In this document: piece by piece, positions 33,979-43,866 of the stretch
Numbering within the stretch: position 1 is the first letter of the stretch
Layout of the letters: every line of letters starts with the position of its first letter
Assembly: GCA_033584155.1 (NCBI GenBank)
Contig: CP138355.1
Location: 620,001-684,000, forward strand
DNA: 64,000 bases
Direction: 5' to 3'
DNA from: Candidatus Electrothrix scaldis
GTDB lineage: Bacteria > Desulfobacterota > Desulfobulbia > Desulfobulbales > Desulfobulbaceae
Position numbers and translations under genes: made by a program
The notes under the pieces: generated by a model
Seen by the model: only the letters and a program-made list of their open reading frames with translations
What the model was told of the DNA's origin: nothing
Database searches by the model: none

Positions 33979-34063
33979 TCACATGAAAGGACTGGGGGGC
34001 TCCTTGGAGTCACCCGAACAACTTTTCATGTTGTGTTGTCCCCCCTCAGGGGGATGAGATGGG
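33979..34063 (-). repeat. Two-hairpin intergenic element, copy 4 (inverted)
   Basis: On the minus strand: CATCCCCCTGAGGGGGGAC, AACACAACATGAAAAG, GGGTGACTCC-AAG-GAGCCCCCC and TTTCATGTGAAA. Same order of parts as copies 1-3, in the opposite orientation. It lies just before the Old Yellow Enzyme gene. Confidence 0.6.
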
Positions 34064-34105
34064 TGTTACACAGTTAAGGTACCCCGCTAATTATTGGAGG
34101 TGAGT

Positions 34106-35230
34106 ATGAAAACCCTGTTTGAGGAAACCATCATCAACGGAATGCGATTACGTAATCGCATGGTGCGGTCCGCCACCTGGGAAGGAATGTGTGAACAGAA
34201 CGGTTGTCCTACGGAAAAACTAACGGAGTTTTATCGTCAACTTGCTCTGGGCGGCGTTGGGCTTATTGTGACCGGTTACACCTTTGTCGATCCATCGGGC
34301 AAGCAGTTGCCGGGAAAAATGGGCATTCATACTGATGAGTTTGCAGGTGCATATACAAAAATGATTCATGCTGTTCACGACGCCGGTGGTAAAATTGTCG
34401 TCCAGCTGGTTCATGCCGGTGGGCAGACTGACTCCGCTAACGCCGGTTGTCAGCCGTTGGCACCATCAGCCGTCAAGGTTGATCAGTTTCCGGAAATTCC
34501 TGCGGAATTAACTACTGAAGAAATTAGCATGCTTATTGATGCGTTTGGCAAGGGTGCGCAACGGGCAAAGGATTGGGGGTTTGACGGGGTACAGCTGCAT
34601 GGTGCCCATGGCTATTTGATTAACCAGTTTCTTTCGCCGTTGACAAACAGGCGTACTGATGAATACGGCGGTACCATTGAAAATCGGTGTCGTTTTGCCC
34701 TGGATGTTTTTCGAAAAGTGCGGGAAACCGTGGGCAATGACTTTCCCGTTCTCATCAAACTGAATGGATCCGATAATCTGGAGGGTGGGCTTTCAGAAGA
34801 TGATGCAATCTATGTAGCTCAACAGTTGTCTGAACTCGGTATTGACGCCATAGAGGTTTCAGCCGGAACACCTGCATCAGGCGATGAGTCAGCAGTCAGA
34901 ACAAAAATAAACAAACCGGAGAAAGAGGCGTATAATCTCAAACCAGCAGTTCGGATAAAAAACAGTGTGTCCTGCCCGGTCATGGTTGTCGGCGGCATTC
35001 GTTCCTATGAAGTTGCCGAGAAAACAGTGACTGAACAGGGAATGGACTATATCTCCATGGCCAGACCGTTGATCCGGGAACCTGATTTGGCAAACAGGTG
35101 GCAGGGAGGGGATAGAAGCCCGGCACAATGTATTTCCTGCAATGGTTGCTTTATGCCGGGAATAAAGGAAGGTGGAATATACTGTGTCGCCGATAAAAAA
35201 AAGAAAGGGCATGAGATGCGTGATGAATGA
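34106..35230 (+). CDS. NADH:flavin oxidoreductase (Old Yellow Enzyme family)
   Basis: A 374-residue FMN-dependent ene-reductase-type enzyme with a TIM-barrel fold. Landmarks are RNRMVRSATWEG near the start, VQLVHAGGQ, the substrate/FMN block QLHGAHGYLINQFLSPLTN with RTDEYGG, and VVGGIRSYE for phosphate binding. The C-terminus has CISCNGCF, a cysteine cluster that resembles the Fe-S ligands of larger 2,4-dienoyl-CoA reductase-like members, but the second flavin domain is absent. The ATG at 34106 has GGAGG five bases upstream. The physiological substrate is unknown. Confidence 0.9.
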   Translation: MKTLFEETIINGMRLRNRMVRSATWEGMCEQNGCPTEKLTEFYRQLALGGVGLIVTGYTFVDPSGKQLPGKMGIHTDEFAGAYTKMIHAVHDAGGKIVVQLVHAGGQTDSANAGCQPLAPSAVKVDQFPEIPAELTTEEISMLIDAFGKGAQRAKDWGFDGVQLHGAHGYLINQFLSPLTNRRTDEYGGTIENRCRFALDVFRKVRETVGNDFPVLIKLNGSDNLEGGLSEDDAIYVAQQLSELGIDAIEVSAGTPASGDESAVRTKINKPEKEAYNLKPAVRIKNSVSCPVMVVGGIRSYEVAEKTVTEQGMDYISMARPLIREPDLANRWQGGDRSPAQCISCNGCFMPGIKEGGIYCVADKKKKGHEMRDE

Positions 35231-35304
35231 AACATTGTTCATAGTGGCGTAGATCGGATTGAGTGAAACGAAATCAGACAAGTATGAAGTGCGTTGTCCT
35301 CACT

Positions 35305-35517
35305 CCCGGAAGATAAGCGGGTGCAGGGGGAGAAAATGGCGTTGCAGTGCTACAGAACCGTTTTCTCCCACTACAGAACGATTTTTTCCTGGTGCAGGAT
35401 GAGTTCTGCCTGCTCCAGTACCTCTTTCTCCTGCTTCAGGGTGATTTCCGCCGCTTCGGGAAGGGTTTCTCCCGGTGCAGCGAGGGATTTTCCTCTCGCA
35501 GAGCGGGTTCTTCCTGA
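35305..35517 (+). repeat. 21-nt repeat array (class B), copy 1
   Basis: A conserved 45-bp flank (TCCCGGAAGATAAGCGGGTG, GGGGGAGAAAATGGCGTTGC) is followed from 35350 by eight units of exactly 21 bases of the type CTACAGAACGATTTTTTCCTG. The same flank and nine matching units occur inverted at 62508-62748. Units in the same rank match each other better across the two loci than neighbours match within one locus, so the whole array was duplicated as a block. Confidence 0.8.
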
Positions 35518-35784
35518 TGCGGTGCAAAATCAACCGAATATCAAACTGTTTCGACAAAAAAACCGTATGGTCAGCGTTTACAGATTCACATTAAAGCGCA
35601 CCAACATCTGTGTCCCTGTATTCTGTTTTACTTTCAAACAGAGTGAGTTGTTCCGTTCGTGGCCGAGACAATTCCTCATACGTTGCATGAAAATTTTTTC
35701 CATACATTCCCGTGAAGCATAATGGTTTCAGCCAGATCTCCTCTCTCAAAACAGTTTATACTCTACCGATCATCAAATTTTTCA
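35518..35784. other. Intergenic region after the array
   Basis: About 270 bases with no supported gene. The plus-strand frame that spans the array stays open to 35722, but it has no ribosome site and no recognisable domain beyond the repeats. Confidence 0.4.
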
Positions 35785-36366
35785 TTACAACATTTCTTCG
35801 AACGAACGACCAATAGCCTGAAAGGCAGGGATTTTTTTAACATGCTCCTCCAACACGTTAAGATGTTTTTCATGGTTTGAATAGAACTCCCAAAACATAC
35901 CGTCAATGTTAAAAAAACAAAGCTCAACTGTTTCAGCAAGCCACAGGTTACGCTCTTTTTCCTCTTTGAAATCCCAATATGATTTCAGAAAACCTTTCAA
36001 GTCGCTGAATGAAGGAGGTACCGCATAGATATCTAGCCAATCATCATGGAGGTATTGTAAGTAGCGAGTAACATAGCCAGGCTCTGCTAAAAACGAACTG
36101 CCTACAGTATCAATTATAGAGGAGTAGTATTCATCTAATTCAGGACTTCTATCTACATCCTGCTCCTCGTCATACCATGCGTCAACAAACCATTCTTCGG
36201 GAAAATCGAGAATAGGTGTATCAGATATAATCCACCGATAGCTACCAAGCTCTGAATACAACACACGAAAGATTGTGTCGAAGTCGCTTCTATTCACAAC
36301 TCTTGGTACCAGCGCTGATTTATCCTCATAAATAGGAGTTTGTGGATCAAATCTTAAACCATTCAT
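35785..36366 (-). CDS. Hypothetical acidic protein
   Basis: A 193-residue acidic, aromatic-rich cytoplasmic protein (WIISDTPILDFPEEWFVDAWYDEEQ, read as two parts; DFKEEKERNLWLAETVELCFF). No signal peptide or membrane segment. It resembles small immunity-type proteins in composition, but I do not recognise a family. It lies 80 bases downstream of another acidic unknown protein on the same strand, suggesting a two-gene unit. Confidence 0.6.
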   Translation of the reverse strand: MNGLRFDPQTPIYEDKSALVPRVVNRSDFDTIFRVLYSELGSYRWIISDTPILDFPEEWFVDAWYDEEQDVDRSPELDEYYSSIIDTVGSSFLAEPGYVTRYLQYLHDDWLDIYAVPPSFSDLKGFLKSYWDFKEEKERNLWLAETVELCFFNIDGMFWEFYSNHEKHLNVLEEHVKKIPAFQAIGRSFEEML

Positions 36367-36447
36367 GCGAGTTGCCTTAATTTAAGCTCTAATGGGGATA
36401 GCACCTAATTTGTCCGCCTTTATTTCACTCAGCCTAACCACACTATT

Positions 36448-36861
36448 TTATACGCGAGGCCAAATACCTTTTGGCTGCTCTGAGAAGAACTTCTCCAAAA
36501 ATTCTGCGGGTGGTTGATCAATATCAATAACATGCTCAGCCTTAAACGGAACCTCAACACCCAGCTGAAGATAAAAATCTTCATGTTCATCAACGGTAGC
36601 AGGTTTGTTCGCAAGGCGACCTATATAATAGGGAGAATCAATTTCTGACACGACTACCCACATACGTTCAACATTTCTTTCCACTTCCCCTTCTTCATTT
36701 TCCGATTCTATTTCAAACAGTAGTTTTGCTGTCTGCCCAATCTTCAACGACTCCCGTTCAGAGCGAGTTGGAATCCAAAATGAATCAGGAGATTCAGCAT
36801 GCCTTTCCTCAGCTGAAACCAATTCCCAGTAATCATCATGATCAAAAGAAGGTATGCGCAT
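36448..36861 (-). CDS. Hypothetical protein, DUF2314-like
   Basis: A 137-residue acidic protein from ATG 36861. The core VERMWVVVSEIDSPYYIGRLANKPATVDE resembles the DUF2314-type pattern (W-V-x-V, then G-x-L-x-N-x-P), seen in immunity-like proteins (read as parts VERMWVVVSEI and YYIGRLANKP). The longer in-frame start at 36918 falls in a 30-bp repeat shared with 39983-40012 and is unlikely. Together with the gene at 35785-36366 it may form an immunity or stress pair; no toxin is adjacent. Confidence 0.6.
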   Translation of the reverse strand: MRIPSFDHDDYWELVSAEERHAESPDSFWIPTRSERESLKIGQTAKLLFEIESENEEGEVERNVERMWVVVSEIDSPYYIGRLANKPATVDEHEDFYLQLGVEVPFKAEHVIDIDQPPAEFLEKFFSEQPKGIWPRV

Positions 36862-36901
36862 AGTTGTGACGCTCAGCGTTATTAATATTTTTTCCACACC
36901 C

Positions 36902-36931
36902 CTTACCATCGCATCCACGAAAAAGGCAACT
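36902..36931. repeat. 30-bp direct repeat flanking the P-type ATPase gene, left copy
   Basis: CTTACCATCGCATCCACGAA and the next ten bases match 39983-40012 with one mismatch. Same orientation on both sides of the ATPase gene. Confidence 0.7.
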
Positions 36932-36956
36932 ACAACTCCACATATTCTCGCCAGAT

Positions 36957-39698
36957 TTAAGCCGCCCGCAACTTCTTCTCCCCCTCAACAATCAAAAAAC
37001 CGATAGCCCCGGCCAGCATAATCCGGGCCCAGGAACCAATACCGATGGACGTGCTGTGGAAGAGCTGCTGCATAATCGGGACATAGGTGTACACCATCTG
37101 AATGAGCAGCATAGCCGAGACCCCGGCAAAAACCCAGAGATTCGTGAATAATCCGAGCTGGAAGATGCTCTTGGTCAGAGACCGGCAGTTGAAGAGATAG
37201 AACAGCTCCATCATAATAAAGACATTGACCGCAACTGTTCGTGCCGTATCAAGGGAAGCCCCTTGTGCCAACTCCCATTGAAACAGGCCAAAGGCACCGA
37301 TCAATAACAAGGTGCCCACAAGAAAAATTCTGATGATCAGCTCGCTGGTCAGGATCGGGGTATCAGGATCACGGGGCTTGCGCAGCATAATGCCCGGTTC
37401 CTTGGGTTCAAAGGCCAGCATCAGGCCGAGAAAACCGGCAGTGGTCATATTGATCCAGAGAATCTGCACTGGCAAGATGGGCAGAGTCAGACCGAAAAAG
37501 ATGGCCGCCAGGATGACCAGTCCTTCTCCCAGATTGGTGGGCAGGGTCCAGACAATGAACTTGGTCAGGTTATCGAACACGGCCCGCCCCTCTTCCACTG
37601 CCGCTTCAATGGAACTGAAATTATCATCGGTCAGGACCATGTCCGCAGCCTCCTTGGACACATCCGTGCCGGTGATGCCCATTGCCACCCCGATATCAGC
37701 CTGCTTCAGGGCCGGGGCATCATTGACCCCATCACCGGTCATGGCGACCACATTACCCGTAGCCTGGAGGGCCCGCACCAGGCGGATCTTCTGTTCCGGG
37801 GTGGCCCGGGCAAAGACATCCGTGTTGGCAGCAGCGGCAATCAGATCCTGATCCGCAATCTTTTCCAGCTCAGAACCGGTCAGCACCGCAGGCTGTTCTC
37901 CGTTCTTGTGCTCGTCTGTCAACCCGATCTGACCGGCAATAGCAGCTGCGGTGGCCGGATGATCGCCCGTAATCATCTTGATGCGAATTCCTGCCTGACG
38001 ACAGGTCTTGACCGCTGCCACGGCCTCAGCCCTGGGCGGATCAATCATCCCCATCAAACCAAGGAAGGTGAAGCCATCTTGTACATCGTCCGACTCCACG
38101 CTTGTTGTCGCCTCTACGCTCTTTTCTGCAAAAGCCAGCACCCGCAACCCTCGCGCCGCCAGTTGGGTAACCTCTTCATGGATCTGATCTTTTTCCAGCG
38201 GAGCTGTCCCGCCTTCAGCTGTCAGAACATTTTCACATTTGGCCAGAATTTGTTCCACAGCCCCCTTGATACAGACCAGAGAACCTGTGGAAACGCCTGC
38301 TTCATCCGCTTGCTCCTCATGCAGGGTTGCCATGAACTGGTGTTCTGATTCAAAGGGGATGCTGTCCAGACGGGGATAACGAGCCTCAAGCTCCTCCGGC
38401 CCGCAGCCCGCCTTTTCAGCAACCGTGAGCAGGGCACCTTCGGTGGGATCGCCCTGAATCTGCCAGCCCTCCTCCTTTTCCTGAAGGACACCGTCATTGC
38501 ACAGAGCCGCGACCCGGAGACAGCTATACAGAGCCGGGGACTCCTGCTCGGAAGGGGTGGCGTTTCCCTGCTGCTTCCTGGTCTGACCAGGTCGGCGGAT
38601 AATTTTCCCCTGAGGCGTATATCCTGAGCCGCTGACCTCGTAGTGCTCCTGACCGGCAATAATCGCCTGTACGGTCATCTGGTTCTCGGTCAGGGTGCCG
38701 GTCTTGTCTGAACAGATGACTGTGGTGCTACCCAGGGTTTCTACGGCGGGCAATTTACGGATAATAGCCCGTCGCTTGGCCATTCGGGAAACACCGATAG
38801 CCAGGGTGATGGTGACCGCTGCTGGTAGACCTTCAGGGATAGCCCCCACTGCCAGGGCAACCGCAGCCATAAACAGATCAAACAATGGCTGACCGCGCAA
38901 CAGGCCCACTGCTACGGTCAAGGCGGCCAGTCCAAGGATGGCGTACAGGAGCACCTGACTAAACTGGTCAATTTTGCGGGTAAGAGGAGTAGCTAAATCC
39001 TGGGCCGTGGAGATCAGCTGGGAAATACGTCCCACTTCTGTCTGATCACCGGTTGCCGTAACAATCCCGCTTGCCTGTCCATAGGTCACCATTGTAGAGG
39101 CATAGGCCATATTGGTTCGCTCTGCCAGATCGGTCTCTTCAGGCAGCGGGGAAACATTCTTGGTCACGGGTACGGACTCACCGGTCAGGGCCGATTCTGC
39201 CACCTGGAGATCCCGGCAATGAAAAAGACGCATATCCGCCGGAACCCGATCTCCTGCTGTAAGCAGGACCACGTCTCCTGGCACCAGCTCGGTGGAAGGA
39301 ATCTGCTGTTTCCCGCCTGAACGCAACACCGTAGCCTCGGCAACCATAGTTTGAGCAAGGGCAGCAAGACTGCTCTCTGCCTTGGACTCCTGGATAAAGC
39401 CGATAATACCGTTAGCTAACACTACTCCGAAGATAACCCCGGAATCCACCCATTCCTGAAGCAGGGCGGTGATAATACCAGATGCAATCAGGATATATAT
39501 CAGGGGTTGATGAAACTGGAGCAGGAAACGCATGAGTCTGCTCTTTCCCGCCTTGGTGGTCAGGACGTTGGGGCCAAAGCGTTGCAACCGCTGTTCTGCC
39601 TCCTGCTGCTTAAGTCCTTGCTCCTGATTGCTTTCCAGCAGGGAAAGGATGTTTTCTCTTTTTAACAGGTGCCATTGCTCTTCAGGTATTTCTTTCAT
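36957..39698 (-). CDS. P-type cation-transporting ATPase (P2-type, Ca2+-like)
   Basis: A 913-residue membrane pump. It has the cation ATPase N-terminal domain (residues 10-75), the actuator motif [10 protein letters not shown], the ion-binding segment [11 protein letters not shown], the phosphorylated Asp331 in [12 protein letters not shown], the hinge [16 protein letters not shown], and about ten membrane helices. PEGL and the overall size fit calcium- or sodium-type P2 pumps; the exact ion cannot be read off. ATG 39698 has AGGGGA upstream; a GTG at 39746 would add 16 residues. The gene is flanked by 30-bp direct repeats and a pirin fragment, signs of local duplication or insertion. Confidence 0.93.
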   Translation of the reverse strand: MKEIPEEQWHLLKRENILSLLESNQEQGLKQQEAEQRLQRFGPNVLTTKAGKSRLMRFLLQFHQPLIYILIASGIITALLQEWVDSGVIFGVVLANGIIGFIQESKAESSLAALAQTMVAEATVLRSGGKQQIPSTELVPGDVVLLTAGDRVPADMRLFHCRDLQVAESALTGESVPVTKNVSPLPEETDLAERTNMAYASTMVTYGQASGIVTATGDQTEVGRISQLISTAQDLATPLTRKIDQFSQVLLYAILGLAALTVAVGLLRGQPLFDLFMAAVALAVGAIPEGLPAAVTITLAIGVSRMAKRRAIIRKLPAVETLGSTTVICSDKTGTLTENQMTVQAIIAGQEHYEVSGSGYTPQGKIIRRPGQTRKQQGNATPSEQESPALYSCLRVAALCNDGVLQEKEEGWQIQGDPTEGALLTVAEKAGCGPEELEARYPRLDSIPFESEHQFMATLHEEQADEAGVSTGSLVCIKGAVEQILAKCENVLTAEGGTAPLEKDQIHEEVTQLAARGLRVLAFAEKSVEATTSVESDDVQDGFTFLGLMGMIDPPRAEAVAAVKTCRQAGIRIKMITGDHPATAAAIAGQIGLTDEHKNGEQPAVLTGSELEKIADQDLIAAAANTDVFARATPEQKIRLVRALQATGNVVAMTGDGVNDAPALKQADIGVAMGITGTDVSKEAADMVLTDDNFSSIEAAVEEGRAVFDNLTKFIVWTLPTNLGEGLVILAAIFFGLTLPILPVQILWINMTTAGFLGLMLAFEPKEPGIMLRKPRDPDTPILTSELIIRIFLVGTLLLIGAFGLFQWELAQGASLDTARTVAVNVFIMMELFYLFNCRSLTKSIFQLGLFTNLWVFAGVSAMLLIQMVYTYVPIMQQLFHSTSIGIGSWARIMLAGAIGFLIVEGEKKLRAA

Positions 39699-39755
39699 GT
39701 TTCCCCTGTTTTTCGTATTATTGAATGTTATCTTCTCCTGCTCCACGTGTTCACG

Positions 39756-39905
39756 TTAGTCAGAATGAGCTGGAACATCAAGCAGGATAAAATCAGCCAG
39801 CTCGTCTCCTTTGATAACAAGGTGTTCAGGATTCTGGACCCGAACTTGATTTTTTGCCGAAATGGCCTGCTCATTCGCCAAGAGAAGCCCTTCAGTCAGG
39901 TAAAT
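39756..39905 (-). pseudogene. Pirin gene fragment (C-terminal)
   Basis: About 50 codons on the minus strand read DIYLTEGLLLANEQAISAKN, then QVRVQNPEHLVIKGDELADF and ILLDVPAHSD, ending at a TAA. This is the C-terminal end of the pirin encoded intact at 43018-43719, with roughly 80% identity in DNA over 130 bases. No N-terminal part exists next to it. It is a remnant of a duplicated pirin gene, just upstream of the P-type ATPase on the same strand. Confidence 0.85.
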
Positions 39906-40349
39906 ATCAAGCCCCGACTGCTTGTATATCATTCTTTTCGATCATTCGGAAAAAACATATTTTTCCCTCACAACCCCAAAAACTTACCATCGCATCCACG
40001 AAAAAAGCAACTGAAAATCCAAAACTTCCTGCCTCACTCTGCCCCGTAGAGCTAGCCATCAAAAAAAGATGAGACTCGCCCTCTTTCTTTCCCCTTGGCA
40101 ATGACCAAACCCAAAGCAGCTCAAGATGTCCCCTCTCCAGGTGTTAATAAAAAAAGAAAGCAAATTTAATAAGGAAGAAATATTAATAAATAAAATTATC
40201 TAAACAAAACCAAAGTACCACAACGAAACACTCTTCTTTTATATCGATAAGTTATCGATTGAATAATAATTAAAAATTTATTAAAAGTTATCTTTCTCAT
40301 AGTAACTTTATGATATAATTTTTTATTTGAAATAAAAGAAGGGATAAAA
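39906..40349. other. Intergenic region with right 30-bp repeat
   Basis: Holds the right copy of the 30-bp repeat (39983-40012) and a very AT-rich leader before the PhnD-like gene, with a TATAAT at 40314-40319 as a possible -10 box. No clear -35 or gene. Confidence 0.45.
39983..40012. repeat. 30-bp direct repeat, right copy
   Basis: Matches 36902-36931 with one mismatch in 30 bases. The two copies bracket the P-type ATPase gene and the pirin fragment. Confidence 0.7.
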
Positions 40350-41240
40350 ATGCGCATTACTCGACAGGGACGTTTGCTGCTTATTCTGCTCTGCTTGCTG
40401 CTCACCGCAACACAGGCCCAATCCGCCTATAAAATCGGTGTACTAGCAAAACGTGGTGGAGTTAAGGCATTGGAGAAATGGGGAAGGCACGGCGTTTACC
40501 TAAGCGAAAGCCTGGGAACACGGTTTATAATCATGCCGGTGAAATTTGCCAGTATCCCTCATATGGTTCAAAGTCAAAAGATCGATTTTCTGCTCGCCAA
40601 CCCGGCAATTTTTGCTGAGATGCAGGAAGAATACGGTCTCCAAGCCGTGGCGACTATGGTCAACCGGAGCAGCGGTAAAGGTGTGCATCAGTTTGGCGGG
40701 GTGATCTTTGTCAAACAGGACAGCCCGGTCAAGACCTTGGCGGAGATCAAGGGAAAAACATTCGGTTTTGTCAAGCATTCCTCTTTTGGCGGGCTGCATG
40801 CTGCGTTACATCTCTTGCAGCAAAATGGCATTGATCCAAGAAAGGACTACGACCATTATCTGGAGCTCAAAACCCATGATAATGTAGTCAAGGCTGTGGC
40901 AAAGGGAGAGGTAGAGGTAGGCACCGTCCGCACAGACACCTTAGAGCGGATGGCGGGTGAAGGAAAAATCAAGATGGAGGATTTCCGGGTCCTGAACCAG
41001 GTGGAAGATGACTTCCCCTTTGTCCATTCGACAGAATTGTACCCAGAATGGCCAATGGCCGTCTTGGCACACACAGATAAAAAGATAGCAGAAGAAGTAG
41101 GAAAGGCGCTCCGGCAAATGAAGCCTGATTCGTTAGAAGCCCAGAGAGCTCATATCATGGGGTGGGAAAAAGAGGCAGATTACATACCGGTTCTCAACTG
41201 TCTCCAGGCAATCCACTATAATATCTTTAAGAAAAAATAA
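40350..41240 (+). CDS. PhnD-like periplasmic substrate-binding protein
   Basis: A 296-residue exported protein of the phosphate/phosphonate-binding type (PhnD family). The signal peptide covers residues 1-26 (LLLILLCLLLTATQAQS). The fold is seen in YKIGVLAKRGG, KIDFLLANPAIFAEM, FGFVKHSSFGGLHAAL and VGTVRTDTLERMAGEG. No permease or ATPase gene is adjacent, so it may not be part of an ABC importer. Stand-alone members often resemble the periplasmic sensor modules of two-component systems. The ligand is unknown. Confidence 0.85.
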   Translation: MRITRQGRLLLILLCLLLTATQAQSAYKIGVLAKRGGVKALEKWGRHGVYLSESLGTRFIIMPVKFASIPHMVQSQKIDFLLANPAIFAEMQEEYGLQAVATMVNRSSGKGVHQFGGVIFVKQDSPVKTLAEIKGKTFGFVKHSSFGGLHAALHLLQQNGIDPRKDYDHYLELKTHDNVVKAVAKGEVEVGTVRTDTLERMAGEGKIKMEDFRVLNQVEDDFPFVHSTELYPEWPMAVLAHTDKKIAEEVGKALRQMKPDSLEAQRAHIMGWEKEADYIPVLNCLQAIHYNIFKKK

Positions 41241-41287
41241 TAGCAACGGAGCACACAGATAAGCTCGCCTGCCCCTTCCTCTGTAAC

Positions 41288-41317
41288 GGATAGCCCCGAA
41301 TTATTCCGGGGCTATCC
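41288..41317. terminator. Bidirectional hairpin between convergent genes
   Basis: A perfect 11-bp stem (GGATAGCCCCG/CGGGGCTATCC) with an 8-nt loop, placed between the PhnD-like gene (plus) and the porin gene (minus). No strong T tract follows, so termination strength is uncertain. Confidence 0.6.
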
Positions 41318-41404
41318 GCCTCTTCATCAACTTCATCAACTGAACCTCGGAAAAGCTCTCGTCCAAGATTCTTTCTCTGGTGCTCACCAAATACGAATCC
41401 GCAA

Positions 41405-42778
41405 TTATAGAAAAGAACGCATGGAATAGGTGACCTGAAAGAAACCTGTATAGGCGGTATCGTCGGTCAAATCCTCCTGATCATGGGCAACGGCTTCTTC
41501 AATGGCATTACCCGGCATAAAAACAGAGGCTCCCGCAGCAAAGCTCCAGGTGGGATTCATCTTGAACTTAGCAACCAAATCAATTTCATTGCCGTATTCA
41601 TCATCAGAGGCGTCTAGACCTGTCTTATAGGAAAGCCATTTATCATTAATTTGGTCGGCATAGAATTGGTGAACCTCTCCACGGATATTAAGCCCTTTGA
41701 AAGGACGATAATTGGCTGTCAGGCCATAATCCATCATATTGGACCAACGAATCAGATTGATTCTGCCATAATACTTATCTGCGGCCCCATAGCTCGCGTC
41801 AAAGCGCTCGATGTCATCAGTGGTCTTATCATCACCACTGGCAAAGCTGAAGGTCGTACCAAGGGACCATTGTGGATTCAGGCGATAGCTCATATCCAGA
41901 TTGATGCCCTGGGCATCTGAATCAACCTCTCCTCGGTCCAAAGTCGTCACCGTACCGCCCTGCTGAACATAGGTGGCATCGACAGAAAATCCGCTCAACT
42001 CGAAAAATACCCTGGCACCACAATAGAGAAAATTCTTTTCTTCGTATTCCAAGCTATTATCGTTGTACTTACTTATCAGCATAGGCTCAAGCGCCAGAGC
42101 ATCGCTAACCTGCACATGGCCGTACATGCCTGCCCCCACATAACCGTGCCGATGATTAATGCTGAAGACATCTGGATCATGCACCATTGATTCTCCGTAA
42201 AAGCCATCAATCCAGTGAGCCCCGTGCTTATACCCTGCCCTGACTGCATCCCAGACCCATGAGCCGGAATTCTTCCAATTACTTGCAGCTACAACCCGCT
42301 CGTTACCGTACCCGATCAGCTGACGACCGATCCGGGCATTGAAACCATTCGCCTCATATTGCAGCCAGGTTGCTCCTAACTCCAGCGGATCATCCTGGGG
42401 GTTATGCTCTATGCCAGCAAATTCTTTTCTCGCCCAGACTTCCTCTTCATTAAGGGCCCAACCAAGAGCACGACTGTCCTGCATGCTGACTTGTGCTGCA
42501 AACTGCTCGTTGAATTGATGCTTCACGCCGAGGCGTATCCTGCTGACCAGGAAGGCATCCGAGGAATCACCAACTTGGGGCTGAGCCCCGTAGGATTTAT
42601 CATTGAAATTATCCTGGTATTCAGCACGTTCCCGTACTTGGAGAAAGATCTCTGTCTGTTTCGAGGGATCAATTTTCTCCCCTGCCAAGACGGTATTGGA
42701 ACCTGCGAGAAGTGCAGCAGCAAAACAACAAGATATTGGCAAGGCTTTTTTGCCTTTTGCACGAAATGAATTATACAT
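41405..42778 (-). CDS. Alginate-export-like outer-membrane porin
   Basis: A 457-residue outer-membrane barrel of the alginate export (AlgE-like) family. The signal peptide ends near residue 33 (NTVLAGE). Family blocks include FLQVRERAEYQDNF, LVSRIRLGVKHQF, LGATWLQYEANGFNARIGRQLIGYGNER (read as parts) and IDGFYGES. The last strand ends TYSMRSFL. In sulfate reducers such porins need not carry alginate; general solute or metal uptake is equally possible. GAAGGA precedes the ATG, and a palindrome lies at 42806-42822. Confidence 0.82.
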   Translation of the reverse strand: MYNSFRAKGKKALPISCCFAAALLAGSNTVLAGEKIDPSKQTEIFLQVRERAEYQDNFNDKSYGAQPQVGDSSDAFLVSRIRLGVKHQFNEQFAAQVSMQDSRALGWALNEEEVWARKEFAGIEHNPQDDPLELGATWLQYEANGFNARIGRQLIGYGNERVVAASNWKNSGSWVWDAVRAGYKHGAHWIDGFYGESMVHDPDVFSINHRHGYVGAGMYGHVQVSDALALEPMLISKYNDNSLEYEEKNFLYCGARVFFELSGFSVDATYVQQGGTVTTLDRGEVDSDAQGINLDMSYRLNPQWSLGTTFSFASGDDKTTDDIERFDASYGAADKYYGRINLIRWSNMMDYGLTANYRPFKGLNIRGEVHQFYADQINDKWLSYKTGLDASDDEYGNEIDLVAKFKMNPTWSFAAGASVFMPGNAIEEAVAHDQEDLTDDTAYTGFFQVTYSMRSFL

Positions 42779-42805
42779 AAACTTCTGTCCTTCAGGAAGA
42801 TAGCC

Positions 42806-42822
42806 TGTGATGAATTATCACA
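42806..42822. promoter_or_regulatory. CRP/FNR-like palindrome upstream of the porin
   Basis: TGTGAT-GAATT-ATCACA has 6-bp arms and lies 28-44 bases before the porin start. The half-sites match CRP (TGTGA/TCACA), but the spacer is one base longer than the usual six. It may be a variant Crp-family site or a simple hairpin. Confidence 0.4.
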
Positions 42823-43017
42823 AGGCTTTTAACAATATAAGGAATGATGTAAAAAAAATGAGTACCACAAAAACGCCTCGGTCGCAACGCAAAATCGGGC
42901 AGAGGTCAGAAGATGGGAGGAAGAAAAGAAAATTGGCAAGAGGGAGTTTCGGAAGCCCTTCAAGCGATTACTCGAAGAGCTTCATAGAGGTGAGGAAAGA
43001 TGGAGAGTAGAGGGAAA

Positions 43018-43719
43018 TCAAGAACGGTCAGGAACATCAATCAGGATAAAATCAGCCAGCTCGTCTCCTTTGATAACAAGCTGTTCAGGATTTTTGACCC
43101 GAACTTGATCCCTTGCTGAAATGACCTGTCCATTCACCAAGAGTCTCCCTTCAGTCAAATAGAGGAACACACAACGTCCCTCAGCGCAGTCATGCATTAC
43201 TTCTTTCCCAGGAGCCAGCTGACAACGATAGATGGTCGCATCAGTGTGAAAGGTGATTGCTCCGGGAAGCCCCTGCCCTGAGGCCACCGGCAACAGGGTA
43301 TTCTGCCACAGACTGGCGTCATAACTTTTCTGGGCATAGCTTGGTTCCAGCCCTGCGGTATCCGGTAAGATCCATATCTGGTAAAAAGAGACGCCGTCCT
43401 CGGCAAGATTATGCTCTGAATGGGTCAGGCCTGTTCCGGCGGACATCCGCTGCACATCACCTGCCTTGATAACGCTTTTATTGCCCATGCTGTCTGCATG
43501 GGTTATCTCGCCCTGCAAAACAATGGTGATGATCTCCATCTCTTCATGGGGATGGGTTCCAAATCCTGTTCCCGGCTCGACAATATCATCATTAAAAACC
43601 CGCAACGCACCAAGTTGCAGGTTCTCGGGATCATAATAATTGGAAAAGGAAAAGAGCCAATAGGTCTTTAACCACCCGAAATCGGAAAAATGCCGATCTG
43701 CTGCTCTAATACGTTCCAT
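43018..43719 (-). CDS. Pirin family protein
   Basis: A 233-residue bicupin. The N-terminal cupin has the metal-binding set FGTHPHEEMEI (two His, Glu) and THSEHN, with FSFSNYYDPENL near the start typical of YhhW-like pirins. These proteins can act as quercetin 2,3-dioxygenases or redox-dependent co-regulators. AGGAGAAAG precedes the ATG. Its C-terminal part is duplicated at 39756-39905. No partner gene suggests a substrate. Confidence 0.93.
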   Translation of the reverse strand: MERIRAADRHFSDFGWLKTYWLFSFSNYYDPENLQLGALRVFNDDIVEPGTGFGTHPHEEMEIITIVLQGEITHADSMGNKSVIKAGDVQRMSAGTGLTHSEHNLAEDGVSFYQIWILPDTAGLEPSYAQKSYDASLWQNTLLPVASGQGLPGAITFHTDATIYRCQLAPGKEVMHDCAEGRCVFLYLTEGRLLVNGQVISARDQVRVKNPEQLVIKGDELADFILIDVPDRS

Positions 43720-43866
43720 CGTATCTTTCTCCTCTTTGTAATGTCTGATAGCGGACTGATAAGGTTGAGAGTAAAGAAAACTTGCTCTACTTGGATTAAA
43801 ATGGCTGCGTTTGTGCGCAGTTCAGGAGGAAATGGATTCAAATATGTTGCACGTGAAGCGAGTACC

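Noticed and set aside
42807-43010. 67-codon Lys/Arg-rich ORF between the porin and pirin genes
   Set aside because: No ribosome site, low complexity, and it overlaps the palindrome upstream of the porin.
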